Positions 1 through 8,648 are shown, counted from the stretch's first letter. The stretch is 53,005 nt of DNA from Oscillospiraceae bacterium (GCA_009786445.1 WQTE01000005.1:1-53005), one strand, 5' to 3'. A program made the numbers and translations. Notes: a model not told the origin generated them from the letters alone.

Positions 1-441
1 GCTCTTGAAACGATATTTGCAGATACAGTTCATCAGAATACGAGAAGTCAACATGTTTTGAAAAAATGTGGATTTAGGTTTACCCATGAAGATGAGACTT
101 TCCAATATTATAGGTTGGATAAATCTCATCATTATCGGCAACGTCAACTTGGAATTCCTAACTCTACTTTAGCTGACATACTTAAAGGAAAAACAAATAA
201 TGTCGCAATCAGCAAGCTTTTTGCCATTGCAAAGTATTTTGATTGTTCGGTTGAGTATTTAGCAATTGATGATATTGTAGATGCAAATTACGGAAAAACG
301 TATGGGTTTACTTTGGAGCCTAATGAGATGGAGCTAATCCTAAAATATCGCAGCCTAGATGAGCGCGGTCAAGATGCAGTAGAAAATACGCTTGATTATG
401 AGTATCAATCACACAAAGAAGCGTTAAAAAAAGCGGAATAG
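1..441 (+). CDS. GNAT acetyltransferase tail fused to XRE-type DNA-binding tail (5' end outside window)
   Basis: The frame is open from base 1, so the gene starts outside the window. Its first ~45 codons look like the C-terminal end of a RimJ/RimL-type GNAT N-acetyltransferase (SQHVLKKCGF, then a closing YYRLDKSH). From about base 145 the same frame continues as the last two thirds of an XRE/Cro helix-turn-helix domain (GIPNSTLADILKGKT, then KLFAIAKYFDCSVEYL), lacking helix 1 and most of helix 2, followed by ~45 residues typical of short Clostridial XRE repressors. GNAT and XRE domains do not normally join at this point, so I infer an in-frame deletion between two neighbouring genes. Neither half looks functional alone, although the acetyltransferase part may be complete upstream. 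An internal ATG-like start at base 58 is not supported because the GNAT homology begins before it. The stop is TAG at 439-441. Confidence 0.7.
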   Translation, partial: ALETIFADTVHQNTRSQHVLKKCGFRFTHEDETFQYYRLDKSHHYRQRQLGIPNSTLADILKGKTNNVAISKLFAIAKYFDCSVEYLAIDDIVDANYGKTYGFTLEPNEMELILKYRSLDERGQDAVENTLDYEYQSHKEALKKAE

Positions 442-484
442 TGTATATGGAAGATTATATATAATAGGAAAGGCAAAAAAAATA

Positions 485-726
485 ATGCAAAACACAGATA
501 AAAAAGATGAAGCAACATAAGCGAGCTTGAGCAAATAGTACGAACACTCCCTCTGTACTTGCAAAAGGATATACGCGCCTTTGAAGAAGGCGAAGCGAAT
601 AACGTTTCATATATTGACTGTCTAATCAATGAAGTTCAGGGATCAATCAGCTCTGCGCTGTGGGACAGGGAAATAAGCGAGGAAACCGCAAATAAGTTGT
701 GGGCGCATTATGTATTAGGAGAATAA
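485..726 (+). pseudogene. Small ORF upstream of fic, frameshifted (possible antitoxin-type partner)
   Basis: An AGGAAAGG ribosome site (about 466-473) precedes an ATG at 485 that gives MQNTDKKDEAT and then a stop at 518-520. In the next frame an uninterrupted stretch runs from about 511 to the TAA at 724-726 (ELEQIVRTLPLYLQ ... ISEETANKLWAHYVLGE) with no good start of its own. One base gained or lost near 510-520 would join them into a protein of about 80 residues. Small acidic ORFs directly upstream of Fic genes are common in Firmicutes, and some Fic proteins have antitoxin partners (VbhA type). I do not see a clear VbhA inhibitory motif here, so the antitoxin role is inference. The ORF ends 5 bp before the fic start, so the two are translationally coupled. 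Confidence 0.5.
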
Positions 727-731
727 CTATT

Positions 732-1523
732 ATGAGCATTGAAAGCAAAACGTACATTGATATAGTAAAGTTGTGGAAGAGCTGGAATGTAATCAGCGAG
801 ACTGATTATGACTTGAGGCTTGACAATCATAAAATATTGTTTGCATACAATTCCGGCAAAATTGAAAACCCAAGCATAACATATAATGATACTCGTGAAG
901 TGTTTGCCAACGGAAAAGTGTTAAACTTTACGGGCGACCCCGGAACATTGTTTGATATACAGAATCAAAAACTCTGTTATGAAATGTTAAAGCCCAAACT
1001 GGCAGAAAAAGAGCCGCTGTCGCTTGCTCTGGTTAAAGATACCCACGAAGCAATGATGGGGGGCTCATACACTACGCGCCTATACGTAGAATTAGGAGAA
1101 AGACCCGGAAAATTCAAAATGCACGATTTTGAAGTAGGTTTAGAGGGGGTTGGTTCGTTGCCGGAGGAAGTAGAAGGGCAAATGAGCGAGCTTATAAACG
1201 AAATGGAAACCAGTACAGAGGAAGGCATATTAACTGCGGCGGCATATTTCCACTCGAAGTTTGAGCATATCCACCCCTTTGCCGACGGAAACGGCCGCGT
1301 TGGCAGGGTTTTATTAAATTATTTTCTGATGATTAACAACCATCCACCAGTAATTATATACGAGGTTGATAAACACGAATACTACGATGCTCTAAATAAA
1401 TACGACACCTCAGAAGATATAATGCCGATGAGGCGACTGCTCGAGCAACAACTTTGCAAGACGTGGGAAAAAACACTTGAACGAGCAGAAAGAAGAAAAG
1501 ACAAAAATGAGGTGCAGGTATGA
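732..1523 (+). CDS. Fic family protein adenylyltransferase (class II, self-inhibited)
   Basis: Fic enzymes transfer AMP, or another nucleotide part, onto hydroxyl side chains of target proteins. The signature HPFADGNGRVGR is complete (about residue 184 onward), with the catalytic His, the acidic metal ligand and both Arg residues. An N-terminal SGKIEN near residue 38 fits the (S/T)xxxE(G/N) inhibitory motif, whose Glu blocks productive ATP binding; its place before the Fic core makes this class II, so the protein probably restrains itself. The ATG at 732 is chosen because GGAG at 718-721 lies 10 bp upstream and the family begins here; a GTG at 699 would overlap the preceding ORF. The last codon overlaps an ATG in an ATGA arrangement with the next small ORF. 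Target unknown; likely part of a mobile toxin-type or stress module. Confidence 0.9.
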   Translation: MSIESKTYIDIVKLWKSWNVISETDYDLRLDNHKILFAYNSGKIENPSITYNDTREVFANGKVLNFTGDPGTLFDIQNQKLCYEMLKPKLAEKEPLSLALVKDTHEAMMGGSYTTRLYVELGERPGKFKMHDFEVGLEGVGSLPEEVEGQMSELINEMETSTEEGILTAAAYFHSKFEHIHPFADGNGRVGRVLLNYFLMINNHPPVIIYEVDKHEYYDALNKYDTSEDIMPMRRLLEQQLCKTWEKTLERAERRKDKNEVQV

Positions 1524-1624
1524 TACTAATGTGCAAAGATAGTCCTGTATATTATATAGGCGAGTATATTGACGGGGTGATTTCTGCAATAACTGCTGTG
1601 CTTGCTTTATCTACGGCTGTCTGA
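1520..1624 (+). CDS. Tiny ORF overlapping the end of fic (34 aa, possibly a gene remnant)
   Basis: An ATG at 1520 overlaps the fic stop codon (ATGA), the usual layout of coupled translation, and opens 34 codons to a TGA at 1622-1624. The first residues, MILMCKDSPVYYI, resemble the start of proteins that often follow Fic or HipA-like genes in Clostridia, but the similarity stops after about 15 residues. I read it as the 5' stump of a longer gene cut off by the junction with the minus-strand lipoprotein gene, whose stop lies at 1611. It could also be chance. No function is proposed. Confidence 0.35.
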   Translation: MILMCKDSPVYYIGEYIDGVISAITAVLALSTAV

Positions 1625-2822
1625 TGTAGCTGAAGATTAAATCCGGTGTTTGACGATTTGCTAATGTCAGAACATCGTCATCAATGGTGAATGTCCAGCT
1701 CTCTAGCCCTACCCCCCATAAATACATCAACAAATGGTCGTCACCCTCTGTGCCCCATTCAAAAATATCCATAGCACCTGAAAAACCGCGCTCACCGAAA
1801 CCGTCATCGTAAAAAAGATAAACATAACTCTCATCTTCATCCCAAGCCCATGTGCCGATTAAATCCGGGTTAATAACAATATCCATGAACTCTTCCGCAT
1901 CCAATTCCGGATCAACATGCATTGTGGCTTCCTCGCGGATGTAGCTGAAGCTCATACCTTGCACTAGCAGACTTTCGATGGAAAAGATATCTCCCACTAC
2001 AGAAAACGTCCATCCCTCAGTACCCAAAGCTGTCTCTATAAGTAAAGTATCCTCGTAGGTTCTCCACTGAAAAGACTCCCGCTCTCCGACAAAACCTCGA
2101 ACACCCGTTCCGTCAGCTTGAAACTCGTATGTGTAACTAAGGTCTAAAAGCCAAAACCACGTGCCGAGCAATACATCGGCATGCTCTGCCGGCACAGCCA
2201 CCGGTACGGGGTCGTCGATATCTGAAAACAGATGCAAAATATCGGATAACTCCTCAACACCCGGTACGTAAGTAATAGTTATGGAACGCAGATATCCACC
2301 ATGGGCACTATAAAATTGGCGCATTTGCACGGAAGCCCCCATTACATCCATCTCAATAGATGCAGAGTACCAGTCATGACCGCCAATCCGGGTAGTGCCG
2401 CTGTTTTCGGTAATACGCGCCCCAATAGCTTCAAACTGATTCGTCACATTTTCAAAGATGTCGCTTCTGCTGATACCTAAGACAGCTCGCAGTAAGGGCA
2501 GTCTTTCATAATTAATATTTACATTTGCGCCCGTTGCGGCACTTATCGCTATCATGTAGAGAGAATCGACCGCCGCATCCGCAGACTCCGCTCCGGCATC
2601 ATCCAAAAAGTCCGTTGCCACATCCAAAATCATTAAAACTTGCTCGTCAGTGGGGATATCCCAAAAAGCGGGTAATACAAAGTGAAATCCTAAGTATTCA
2701 CTGGTAAATACACGGTTGTTCCATTCGCCGGGAGTGGGGCTGATAGGAGAAAAACCGGCACAGCCGGTCAAGCTGACGACGAGTAGCAGGGTAAGAATTG
2801 TTACTAATATTATTTTTTTCAT
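1611..2822 (-). CDS. Predicted lipoprotein with duplicated lipocalin-like C-terminal domain
   Basis: The 403-residue product begins with a lipoprotein signal peptide (MKKIILVTILTLLLVVSLTG, Cys at residue 21), so it should be anchored on the outer face of the membrane. Residues ~35-210 form an unknown domain. The C-terminus holds two copies of one ~85-residue unit, each starting with GTW (LLGTWFW near 220, LIGTWAW near 322) and ending in FSYIR, with an internal GxRGF step; this pattern resembles the small lipocalin-like DUF5640 family, which has no known enzyme activity. The start is ATG with GGAGTG six bases upstream. It lies 36 bp after the phosphodiesterase gene and is probably its operon partner. 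Between them is a short run of imperfect TACATCATT repeats. Function unknown. Confidence 0.75.
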   Translation of the reverse strand: MKKIILVTILTLLLVVSLTGCAGFSPISPTPGEWNNRVFTSEYLGFHFVLPAFWDIPTDEQVLMILDVATDFLDDAGAESADAAVDSLYMIAISAATGANVNINYERLPLLRAVLGISRSDIFENVTNQFEAIGARITENSGTTRIGGHDWYSASIEMDVMGASVQMRQFYSAHGGYLRSITITYVPGVEELSDILHLFSDIDDPVPVAVPAEHADVLLGTWFWLLDLSYTYEFQADGTGVRGFVGERESFQWRTYEDTLLIETALGTEGWTFSVVGDIFSIESLLVQGMSFSYIREEATMHVDPELDAEEFMDIVINPDLIGTWAWDEDESYVYLFYDDGFGERGFSGAMDIFEWGTEGDDHLLMYLWGVGLESWTFTIDDDVLTLANRQTPDLIFSYIRQP

Positions 2823-2857
2823 TTTTTCACTCCATACATCATTACATCATTGTTACA

Positions 2858-3697
2858 TCATTTATATCGCGGGCTCGGCGTGAAATACTCAAAGATTATC
2901 ATGTCGTGCTCCCTTTCGGCACGCTCAATATCCTGATCGGGACGAATGGTCCATGCAATCCTCATTACACCCAAAAATCTGCAAAGCTTTACCGTTAAAG
3001 GCCTGTAAGTATTGGAAAAAGCCAGATAATGCGGGCGAGAGATAAAGTTTGTCAAGAGATTTCCGAGGATAAGTGCTGTATATCGCGATAACGGCTCGAG
3101 AAATCTCGGCAGGCTGCTGAGTTGACCTCTCAAAACATCAGGGGCATTTTTTCTAAACCACCCTACGATTCTCGGATCAAAACTCTCCATGCACCATATC
3201 TTTCCGTCTTTGCGAAGAACGTCAAGTGTGTTCTCGCAAAAGAGCTTATTTCTCTTTCTTTCTGTCGGCTTAAGCTCAACAACAACGGGAGCATCTCCCA
3301 AAACGTCAAGGGCTTCAGAAAGCAAAGGGATTTTTTCATCCGTTTCAAACAATGTGTACTCAGATAATTCTGCATATGTCAAGTCATGCACCAGCTTGTC
3401 AATCCCGCAAGTGCGCTTTAAGTCATAATCGTGAAAGACGACTATCTTTTCATCTTTAGTCATTTGCACATCGAGTTCCACGCCGTAACCCGCCTCTCTC
3501 GCCGCGGCAAAAGACGAAAGCGAATTTTCGGGTATCGACTGATCTTCCATGTGAAGACCCCTGTGAGCGCAATACAAACCATAAAATATCCCGGCTGTTT
3601 CCTTAGCGCGCGCCGACATCTTCCCCGGGGCAATACAGAAGATTATCACAATCAAAAGACCTAACAAAATCCCAATAATTAATAAAAATAAATGCAT
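2858..3697 (-). CDS. Glycerophosphodiester phosphodiesterase, membrane-anchored
   Basis: The enzyme hydrolyses glycerophosphodiesters to glycerol-3-phosphate and an alcohol. One hydrophobic helix at residues ~2-25 should anchor it in the membrane. The GDPD TIM-barrel follows with its metal and catalytic signature: CAHRG, PENS.SSF, ELDVQMTKD, VVFHD and VVVELKP, so the active site looks complete. The start is taken as the ATG at 3697 because AGAGGTG lies just upstream; a TTG at 3715 has no ribosome site. The start region lies within 11 bp of the end of the upstream unknown gene, so they probably share a transcript. Likely roles are phospholipid turnover or trimming of lipoteichoic acid-type polymers. 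Confidence 0.9.
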   Translation of the reverse strand: MHLFLLIIGILLGLLIVIIFCIAPGKMSARAKETAGIFYGLYCAHRGLHMEDQSIPENSLSSFAAAREAGYGVELDVQMTKDEKIVVFHDYDLKRTCGIDKLVHDLTYAELSEYTLFETDEKIPLLSEALDVLGDAPVVVELKPTERKRNKLFCENTLDVLRKDGKIWCMESFDPRIVGWFRKNAPDVLRGQLSSLPRFLEPLSRYTALILGNLLTNFISRPHYLAFSNTYRPLTVKLCRFLGVMRIAWTIRPDQDIERAEREHDMIIFEYFTPSPRYK

Positions 3698-3707
3698 TAT
3701 CACACCT

Positions 3708-4841
3708 CTAACCAAAATCGCCTTTCAAGTATCTTTCTTTATCTCTTCCCTTTTCGTGGTAAGCCACTCTGCTTTCAAAATAGTGCTCCCAACCTGTCAA
3801 TTGTGCAAGAGCATTTATCAGCAGAGTGTAGTTGCCCTTGACAGACAGAGCAATTATCTGCAAAATCAGTGCACCAATATCGTCAACACTGTTTTCCACC
3901 GCTAATGAGTCTAACCAGTTATTCATAAAAGCGTTAAAGTCGTGGATATTCAAGGCATCGAAGTCGGTACTCGGTATATCCAAATCCTCAATGTCTTTTT
4001 TCATCAACTTATTTACCATAATGGTAATCGCCATGCCGTAAAGTAAGTCGTCTCCGCTTATGTACCCAAGTTCAGCTTGATAGTATTGCTTGTAAATAGG
4101 CCGGGACTTGCTGATGATTTGATTGATGTTATTAATCGACTCCGTCATATTCCTGATGATACGGTAAAATTCAGAGCTTTCATCTATATTATTGACCACT
4201 CTTTCAACAAAGAGCATCTTTGATATACAGGTGCAAGTCAGCAGTACATCGACAAGATAAATGAGTGCGTCTCGGTAATAGTCACTGAGATGGTCAAGTT
4301 TATAGTTGCGCCTTGAATCAGTAATTTCATCGTTTCCTGAGAGCGCAGAGATAAGCTTAACAGGTTCAAAAATCCCTATAGTTTCGCATATTTTATCTAT
4401 ATAGACTTTATTTGTTTTGTTCGCTTTGCCGACCGGACTACGCTTCGGTAAGGTGTCTTCGATGCCCTTGCGTACAAAAGATTTGGTGCTGCGTAAGTAC
4501 TTATTGATTTTATTTTTATAGTAGTTTTTGTCAAACAGCAGGTTAAACTGGTCTATATCTGTCATTTTATAGGTGTCTTTGCAGAAACTCAGCAGCACAA
4601 CACTAATATCAGCCTTTTTCATCGAGCTGATGTAAGGGGAGTTTGTTTTAGACTTGGTATCACTCAGCATAATTGCAATCGCGCTAATCGTAATCATATC
4701 TAAACTATCAAACTGACCCAGGACTGCGTTGTCGAAGTTCTCATTGTCGTTGCTGTTTAATTTTAACCTTTCAAGCAGCTTCTTCACAGGATTACCGTAA
4801 TCGGACTTTTGCTCCCCATCAACGATTTTACCGGGAGTCAA
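3708..4841 (-). CDS. Conserved-looking protein of unknown function (377 aa)
   Basis: I do not recognise this protein. It is mostly helical, has no signal peptide or obvious membrane segment, is rich in Asn, Asp, Lys and Ile, and ends in a charged tail (ESRVAYHEKGRDKERY). The TTG at 4841 is chosen as start because GGGGAG lies 7 bp before it; the longer TTG start at 4862 has no ribosome site. Downstream, the phosphodiesterase starts within 11 bp of its stop, so it is first in an apparent three-gene operon (unknown, GDPD, lipoprotein). No catalytic motif is visible; a scaffold or regulator is as likely as an enzyme. Confidence 0.7.
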   Translation of the reverse strand: MTPGKIVDGEQKSDYGNPVKKLLERLKLNSNDNENFDNAVLGQFDSLDMITISAIAIMLSDTKSKTNSPYISSMKKADISVVLLSFCKDTYKMTDIDQFNLLFDKNYYKNKINKYLRSTKSFVRKGIEDTLPKRSPVGKANKTNKVYIDKICETIGIFEPVKLISALSGNDEITDSRRNYKLDHLSDYYRDALIYLVDVLLTCTCISKMLFVERVVNNIDESSEFYRIIRNMTESINNINQIISKSRPIYKQYYQAELGYISGDDLLYGMAITIMVNKLMKKDIEDLDIPSTDFDALNIHDFNAFMNNWLDSLAVENSVDDIGALILQIIALSVKGNYTLLINALAQLTGWEHYFESRVAYHEKGRDKERYLKGDFG

Positions 4842-4953
4842 AGTCGTTCTCCCCTTTAACAAGTTATAACGTAAAAATGACTTCCATACATCCCACGCAG
4901 TATATCATATTCTTTTGTCAATTTCTATATAAAATTTTTCAGTTTTTGCAATA

Positions 4954-4982
4954 TTGCATTTATTGATTGTATGCATTATACT
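4954..4982 (+). promoter_or_regulatory. Sigma-A type promoter for the lipoprotein at 5026
   Basis: TTGCAT at 4954-4959 and TATACT at 4977-4982 are separated by 17 bp. Transcription would begin near 4989, about 37 bp before the TTG start. Confidence 0.55.
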
Positions 4983-5025
4983 TTAAATTGTGTAGTAAAA
5001 AAATCATTTAAGAGGTAAAGAGATA

Positions 5026-5937
5026 TTGAAATCATTAAATAAAGCACTGCTGCTGTTCATTTTTATATTTTCTTTTGTGGTCGGGTGCGCCGGAGCACCT
5101 GAGGAAGAACTGCCGGAAGTTACAGCAACCCCCAGACCCACGCCGATTATTACTCCTACTCCGGAAGTTCCCGATTTTGACCAGATAGAATGCTCCCATT
5201 TTTGGAGGCTTCCCGACTGCCACACCCCCAGATACTGCCTTGACTGTGGTGAAATTTCCGCAGGACCTACCCCACATGAGCCGGCCGGAGGCAACTTCCA
5301 ACAACCGCCGGTTTGCATACTCTGCGGAGATATCGTCGGAGAGGTGCTTCCGCCAAATTTCACAACACTTGGGTTTCAAATAAACACCACTTTCGGCAGG
5401 TCGTATGATTTTCTCACCGTGACAAGTGAAGAGCCGACAATTGCCACTACGGGAACAGTTTCACTGTTATTTGTTGATATTTTTGAAACCGAAGAAGGCT
5501 ACCCAAGAGTGCCGGGCCACCAATTCATCCGCGCAAGGATTATGATGCTTTTCGATGATGAGTCTGCTAGGGAGCATGGCTATATGTATATTATCGGGCA
5601 TGTCGATTACTACAGCATGAATCTAAATGACCCGTCCCTGCCCTTTGATGAGCTTGCTGAAAGCGATATTGAAGGCTTTAGGATTTCAAACAGAACTCTC
5701 AATTTAAATGGTGAGGAACGTGAGTATTTTATCAGATACGAAGAAATCATGAGCACCTGGGTCGATGGTGTTGCACACGTGATGCGAGAATACACTTTTA
5801 TAGTCCCCATAGGTTATGACGGCATGGTCATCTACCTTTCCAACGCCGCAAACTGGAGAGCAGGCGGAAACAGAATCCTCTCTGACAACATAGACAATAA
5901 CACCCTATTTTTCAGATTGGTGGGACAGACAGGGTGA
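5026..5937 (+). CDS. Predicted lipoprotein with zinc-ribbon-like Cys pairs
   Basis: The 303-residue product has a lipoprotein signal (basic start, hydrophobic core, FSFVVG before Cys21) and then a Thr/Pro-rich spacer (TATPRPTPIITPTPEVP). Residues ~55-105 carry paired cysteines (CLDCGE and CILCGD, with C and H residues before them) in the pattern of the TCTxPxxCxxCG repeats common in Clostridial surface proteins, which may bind zinc. The rest is a beta-rich domain of unknown type. The start is TTG with AGAGGT about nine bases upstream; no ATG lies near. It ends 8 bp from the convergent P-type ATPase stop. The role is unknown; the position suggests a cell-surface accessory protein. Confidence 0.7.
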   Translation: MKSLNKALLLFIFIFSFVVGCAGAPEEELPEVTATPRPTPIITPTPEVPDFDQIECSHFWRLPDCHTPRYCLDCGEISAGPTPHEPAGGNFQQPPVCILCGDIVGEVLPPNFTTLGFQINTTFGRSYDFLTVTSEEPTIATTGTVSLLFVDIFETEEGYPRVPGHQFIRARIMMLFDDESAREHGYMYIIGHVDYYSMNLNDPSLPFDELAESDIEGFRISNRTLNLNGEEREYFIRYEEIMSTWVDGVAHVMREYTFIVPIGYDGMVIYLSNAANWRAGGNRILSDNIDNNTLFFRLVGQTG

Positions 5938-5945
5938 TCTATCAC

Positions 5946-8648
5946 TTAACCCTGTGAAGAACGCTTTGACAGTTCGTAACCGGCGGTGGTTATGAACGCA
6001 ATCACCAAACAGAGGATTACTTCACCGATGCTGAGCGCAGTTACGGAGAACATAATGCTAATAAACGGAACATACAAAATTACCGCTAAAATGGCGATTA
6101 AAAATAAGAGTGAGACGTTCAGTAACCTGCTGTTAAATAAAACTCTTCCGGATGGGGTAGAGCCCTCGGATTTTGATGGATAGGCAATTAAAACCACCCC
6201 GATAACGAGGGTGAAGAAACACATACTCATGGCGAGAGTTTGCTGACCGCTGTCAGAATTATCTGCAACGACTACGCCGTACAAGTATGCAGCTATAGCA
6301 CCGCCAAAAAGAAACATTGCCCTAGAGATAACGGACGAAAACGTATGCTTACTGAACATAGGTTCTTGCGGATCCCTGGGTTTTCTGTTCATAACACCGG
6401 GTTCCTTCTTCAAAGCCCCTAGAGAAATAGCAGGAAAAGTCACTGCCAACAAGCCTATAAACAAAATCTGTGTGGCAGAAAGCGGTGACGGAAAGCCCAA
6501 AATAACCAAAACGAGATTAATCAATATCAGGCTGAGATTACATCCGAGAATATAACCGATAACCTTTCTGATGTTGTCATAAATTGTCCTGCCTTGCTCA
6601 ATTGCAAACGCAATACTTTCAAAGCTGTCGTCAGTTAAAATCATTTCGGCAGCCTCTTTTGCTGTATCAGTGCCCGTAAGCCCCATAGCTATACCAACGT
6701 CAGACATTTTCATAGAAGGAACATCATGTACACCTTCGCCTGTCATTGCAACAACATTTTTACGTCTCTTGATTGCAGTTATAATACGCACCCTATGCTC
6801 GGGTGAAACCCTTGCAAAAACATTGACATATTCCACCCTCTCCGTAAGGGCATCATCACTCAGAGCATCAATTTCACTACCATCGAGTACCTCGCCGCCA
6901 CTTCCTATTATTCCGAGCTGCCTTGCTGCCGCTGCAGCGGTTAGCTTGTGGTCACCCGTTATCATTTTCACATTGATTCCCGCCGCTTGGCACTTCTCAA
7001 TCGACTCTTTTGCTTCCTCGCGCAGCGGGTCAATGAGGCACATCATCCCTACATATATGAGGTCATCCTCAACGTTGTCAATTGCCTCTGGGCTGCTGTA
7101 TTCTTTATATGCACACGCCAAAACGCGCATAGATTTAGATGCAAATTCCTCGTTTCTGGCTAAGAGCCGCCGCTTAATTGACTCAGACATCGGAACAATC
7201 TCGCCATCTAAGTAAACTCCCGACGAGCGGTTGATAATAGCCTCGGGCGCACCTTTCGTATTCATGATTACCTTGCCCGCTTGCATATTATAGGTTGACA
7301 TCATTTTCCTTGCAGCGTCAAAGGGAATCTCGTGAATACGCTGGTTTGCGGCATTCAGTGCCATCTTTTCCAGACCAAGTTTTGCCCCGAACACAAGCAA
7401 AGCACCTTCTGTCGGGTCGCCTCTTACTTGGGAATTCCTCTTGTCAAAAGTGGCATCGTTACACAAAACAGCAATCTCAGCAATGAGTGCTATGTTTCTT
7501 GACATGATGCCGTCTGATACTACAAGCCCTTTTGCCTTATAACCGACACCTGTCACTTCATAGAGGTTTTCAAAGTCAGCTACCTGTACTACGGTCATCA
7601 TGTTTTGAGTAAGAGTTCCTGTCTTGTTTGAGCAAATTATGGTAGTGCTCCCCAGTGCTTCTACAGCTCTTAGTTTCTTGACCAATACTTTTGACCTTAC
7701 CATTCTCTTTGCACTGGGAGCGAGTATTACCGTTGCTGCAATAGCTAAGCCGCTCGGAACTGCGGCAACCGCAAGCGAGGCAGAAACTAAAAACATATTG
7801 TCAATCTCGCGATAATTGCCGAATCCGAGAAAGTTATACAATAAACCTATCAAAAATACTGCTGCACAAGCGGCAATACACAGTATTCCGAGAGATTTCC
7901 CCATATTGTCCAGTTTGTCTCGGAGCGGTGTATTTTCATCATTCTCTGTCTCGGCAACTGCCCCGCCTCTTGCTGCCTCGGAGTCAATCCCTGTGGCAAA
8001 AACAACACCCGCACCCCTGCCGTAAATGACTGTGCTTCCCATGTATGCAAGGTTTTTTCTATCAGAGAGTGAAGCACCCTCCGGGATTATTGCATTAGCT
8101 TGTTTTCTGACCACAGTATATTCCCCGATAACCGAAGATTCATCAACACGCATATTCACAGTTTCAATCAGCCTGAGATCCGCCGGTATACAATCTCCAC
8201 AATCCAGCATGACTATATCGCCCGGCACTACGTCAGGGGTGTCAATTTTCATGATTTGACCATCTCTTTTAACTTTCACCTTTGGACTTGCCAATTCGTT
8301 GATTTCACGCAAAGCATTATCGGCGTTACTCTTCCGCGATACCCCTATAGCCATATATACCATAAGAATAGCAAATATGATGATAGCTTCAGAAAATCTT
8401 CCAAAACCTTCACCATAACCAAAAATTACTGACACAACAACTGCAACTATCAGTACAATGACAAGAACATCCTTAAACTGACGTATAATATTGATTACAG
8501 ATGGCTTACGTGACGACCGAAGCAGTCTGTTTAGTCCGTAGTCTTTCGCTCGCTCGCTCGCCTGCTCAGAGGTAAGTCCTATAACAACATCTGTATTTAG
8601 CTCGGAAAGAGCCTGATCAATATCCATTGTATAAAAATTCGCGCTCAT
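5946..8648 (-). CDS. P2A-type ATPase homologue with substituted catalytic and ion-binding residues (pseudo-ATPase)
   Basis: The 900-residue product has the full architecture of Ca2+-type P-ATPases: cation N-domain, TM1-2, actuator domain, TM3-4, P and N domains, TM5-10. The key residues are changed. The phosphorylated Asp of DKTGT is Asn341 (codon 7626-7628, AAC). TGES reads IGEY at 174-177 (the Glu is kept). PEGLP in TM4 reads PSGLA from 298. TGDGVND reads TGEGVHD at 636-642. In TM6 the NLVTD ligand set reads GLLAV (732-736), and in TM5 the Glu of N..E is Leu707. Nucleotide-binding motifs are kept: FDAARK 443-448, KGAPE 465-469, DPLR 540, TGDH 564. It should bind ATP but not form the phosphoenzyme or hold Ca2+ in the usual way. 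The start is ATG with GGGAGG upstream. Promoter: TTTACT-17-TATAAT at 8699-8727. I infer a domesticated, non-pumping role. Confidence 0.9.
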   Translation of the reverse strand: MSANFYTMDIDQALSELNTDVVIGLTSEQASERAKDYGLNRLLRSSRKPSVINIIRQFKDVLVIVLIVAVVVSVIFGYGEGFGRFSEAIIIFAILMVYMAIGVSRKSNADNALREINELASPKVKVKRDGQIMKIDTPDVVPGDIVMLDCGDCIPADLRLIETVNMRVDESSVIGEYTVVRKQANAIIPEGASLSDRKNLAYMGSTVIYGRGAGVVFATGIDSEAARGGAVAETENDENTPLRDKLDNMGKSLGILCIAACAAVFLIGLLYNFLGFGNYREIDNMFLVSASLAVAAVPSGLAIAATVILAPSAKRMVRSKVLVKKLRAVEALGSTTIICSNKTGTLTQNMMTVVQVADFENLYEVTGVGYKAKGLVVSDGIMSRNIALIAEIAVLCNDATFDKRNSQVRGDPTEGALLVFGAKLGLEKMALNAANQRIHEIPFDAARKMMSTYNMQAGKVIMNTKGAPEAIINRSSGVYLDGEIVPMSESIKRRLLARNEEFASKSMRVLACAYKEYSSPEAIDNVEDDLIYVGMMCLIDPLREEAKESIEKCQAAGINVKMITGDHKLTAAAAARQLGIIGSGGEVLDGSEIDALSDDALTERVEYVNVFARVSPEHRVRIITAIKRRKNVVAMTGEGVHDVPSMKMSDVGIAMGLTGTDTAKEAAEMILTDDSFESIAFAIEQGRTIYDNIRKVIGYILGCNLSLILINLVLVILGFPSPLSATQILFIGLLAVTFPAISLGALKKEPGVMNRKPRDPQEPMFSKHTFSSVISRAMFLFGGAIAAYLYGVVVADNSDSGQQTLAMSMCFFTLVIGVVLIAYPSKSEGSTPSGRVLFNSRLLNVSLLFLIAILAVILYVPFISIMFSVTALSIGEVILCLVIAFITTAGYELSKRSSQG

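Noticed and set aside
7626-7628. Asn341 in the P-type ATPase as a sequencing error
   Set aside because: Several other catalytic and ion-binding motifs are altered in the same protein and the frame is intact, so one miscalled base would not explain it.
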